Origin: JBHEMK01 sp046262635 | Lineage (GTDB): Bacteria; Actinomycetota; Thermoleophilia; Gaiellales; Gaiellaceae | NCBI GenBank assembly: GCA_046262635.1 | Contig: JBHEMK010000157.1 | Location: 1 to 5,298, forward strand | Length of the DNA stretch: 5,298 nucleotides | Direction: 5' to 3' | Part shown: positions 5,229 to 5,298 of the stretch, in pieces | Numbering within the stretch: position 1 is the first letter of the stretch | Layout of the letters: each line of letters begins with the position of its first letter | Program-made: the position numbers and the translations under genes | The notes under the pieces: generated by a model | Database searches by the model: none | What the model was told of the DNA's origin: nothing | The model's input: the letters and a program-made list of their open reading frames with translations, nothing else

Positions 5229-5298
5229 CTACGCGACGGCGCGATGCTTGCCGCGCTCGAACGGGAGGTTGCGCAGGGCGCGCCGCGAGGCCTCGGTC
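5229..5298 (-). CDS. Possible C-terminal end of an unidentified gene (cut by window edge)
   Basis: On the minus strand, the frame entering from the right edge reads TEASRRALRNLPFERGKHRA, then VA and stop TAG at 5231-5229. Its third positions are mostly G/C and the composition looks like a real basic C-terminus. Only 22 codons are visible and I do not recognise the family. The plus strand over the same bases gives an equally plausible translation (ATG at 5243, MLAALEREVAQGAPRGLG), so the strand itself is uncertain. If real, the gene points in the same direction as fumC and ends about 240 bp upstream of it. Confidence 0.25.
   Translation of the reverse strand, partial: TEASRRALRNLPFERGKHRAVA

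Larger units (their letters stand above)
4988..5298. other. Region upstream of fumC, no firm gene
   Basis: Besides the fumC promoter candidate, this stretch has a perfect 6-bp hairpin AGCCGG-CATC-CCGGCT at 5066-5081. It also has the only AT-rich patch of the window (about 5094-5115, with AAAAA at 5106-5110 or nearby) and two tandem copies of an 11-bp unit at 5157-5178. Plus-strand frames from about 5087 stay open to the edge but give low-complexity Arg/Cys/Thr-rich translations, and I do not call them. The last ~70 bases may be coding on the minus strand (separate entry). Confidence 0.5.

Noticed and set aside
5087..5298. Plus-strand frame from ATG 5087 to the window edge with several Cys/His, considered as a zinc-binding protein.
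   Set aside because: The translation is low-complexity and includes the 11-bp tandem repeat; there is no SD site, and the cysteines do not form a regular motif.
1..5298. Looked for CRISPR arrays, tRNA/rRNA genes, insertion sequences, toxin-antitoxin pairs and phage-defence genes.
   Set aside because: No regularly spaced repeats, cloverleaf-like segments, transposase motifs or defence domains were seen on either strand.

Overview
The window is high-GC DNA with compact genes and strong G/C preference at third codon positions. It fits a high-GC bacterium, most likely an actinobacterium. The cupin gene and the lipB/lipA sequences remind me of the Thermoleophilia (Gaiellales/Solirubrobacterales) type, but that placement comes from memory of protein families and was not checked by a search.

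Layout from left to right. (1) The last ~48 codons of a LuxR-type regulator (+, cut by the window edge). (2) A class I SAM-dependent methyltransferase (179-985, +) with a good Shine-Dalgarno. (3) lipB, octanoyltransferase (991-1704, +), 5 bp after the methyltransferase. (4) A single-domain cupin protein on the opposite strand (1701-2240, -), whose stop codon shares a CTAG with the lipB stop. (5) lipA, lipoyl synthase (2262-3182, +), starting 21 bp from the divergent cupin start. (6) About 480 bp without an intact gene (3183-3661). It holds a 15-bp perfect inverted repeat just after lipA and what looks like a frameshifted remnant of a YCII-type gene on the minus strand. (7) fumC, class II fumarase (3662-4987, -). 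(8) About 310 bp (4988-5298) with no gene I can call firmly; a reading frame on the minus strand that ends at 5229 may be the tail of a gene lying beyond the window.

LipB moves octanoyl groups from acyl carrier protein to the E2/GcvH proteins, and LipA inserts the two sulfurs, so the two genes together make the lipoyl cofactor of pyruvate and 2-oxoglutarate dehydrogenase. FumC works in the same TCA cycle. The region therefore has a central-metabolism theme, with an unrelated cupin gene set in reverse between lipB and lipA.

The most interesting signal is regulatory. lipB, lipA and fumC each have a TANNNT hexamer (TACGCT, TAGACT, TAGACT) ending 7-8 nt before the chosen start codon, and none has a clear Shine-Dalgarno. 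That spacing would put transcription starts at or next to the start codon, so these three genes are candidate leaderless mRNAs, unlike the methyltransferase. I found no CRISPR array, tRNA, rRNA, intact insertion sequence or recognisable new multi-gene defence or metabolic system.
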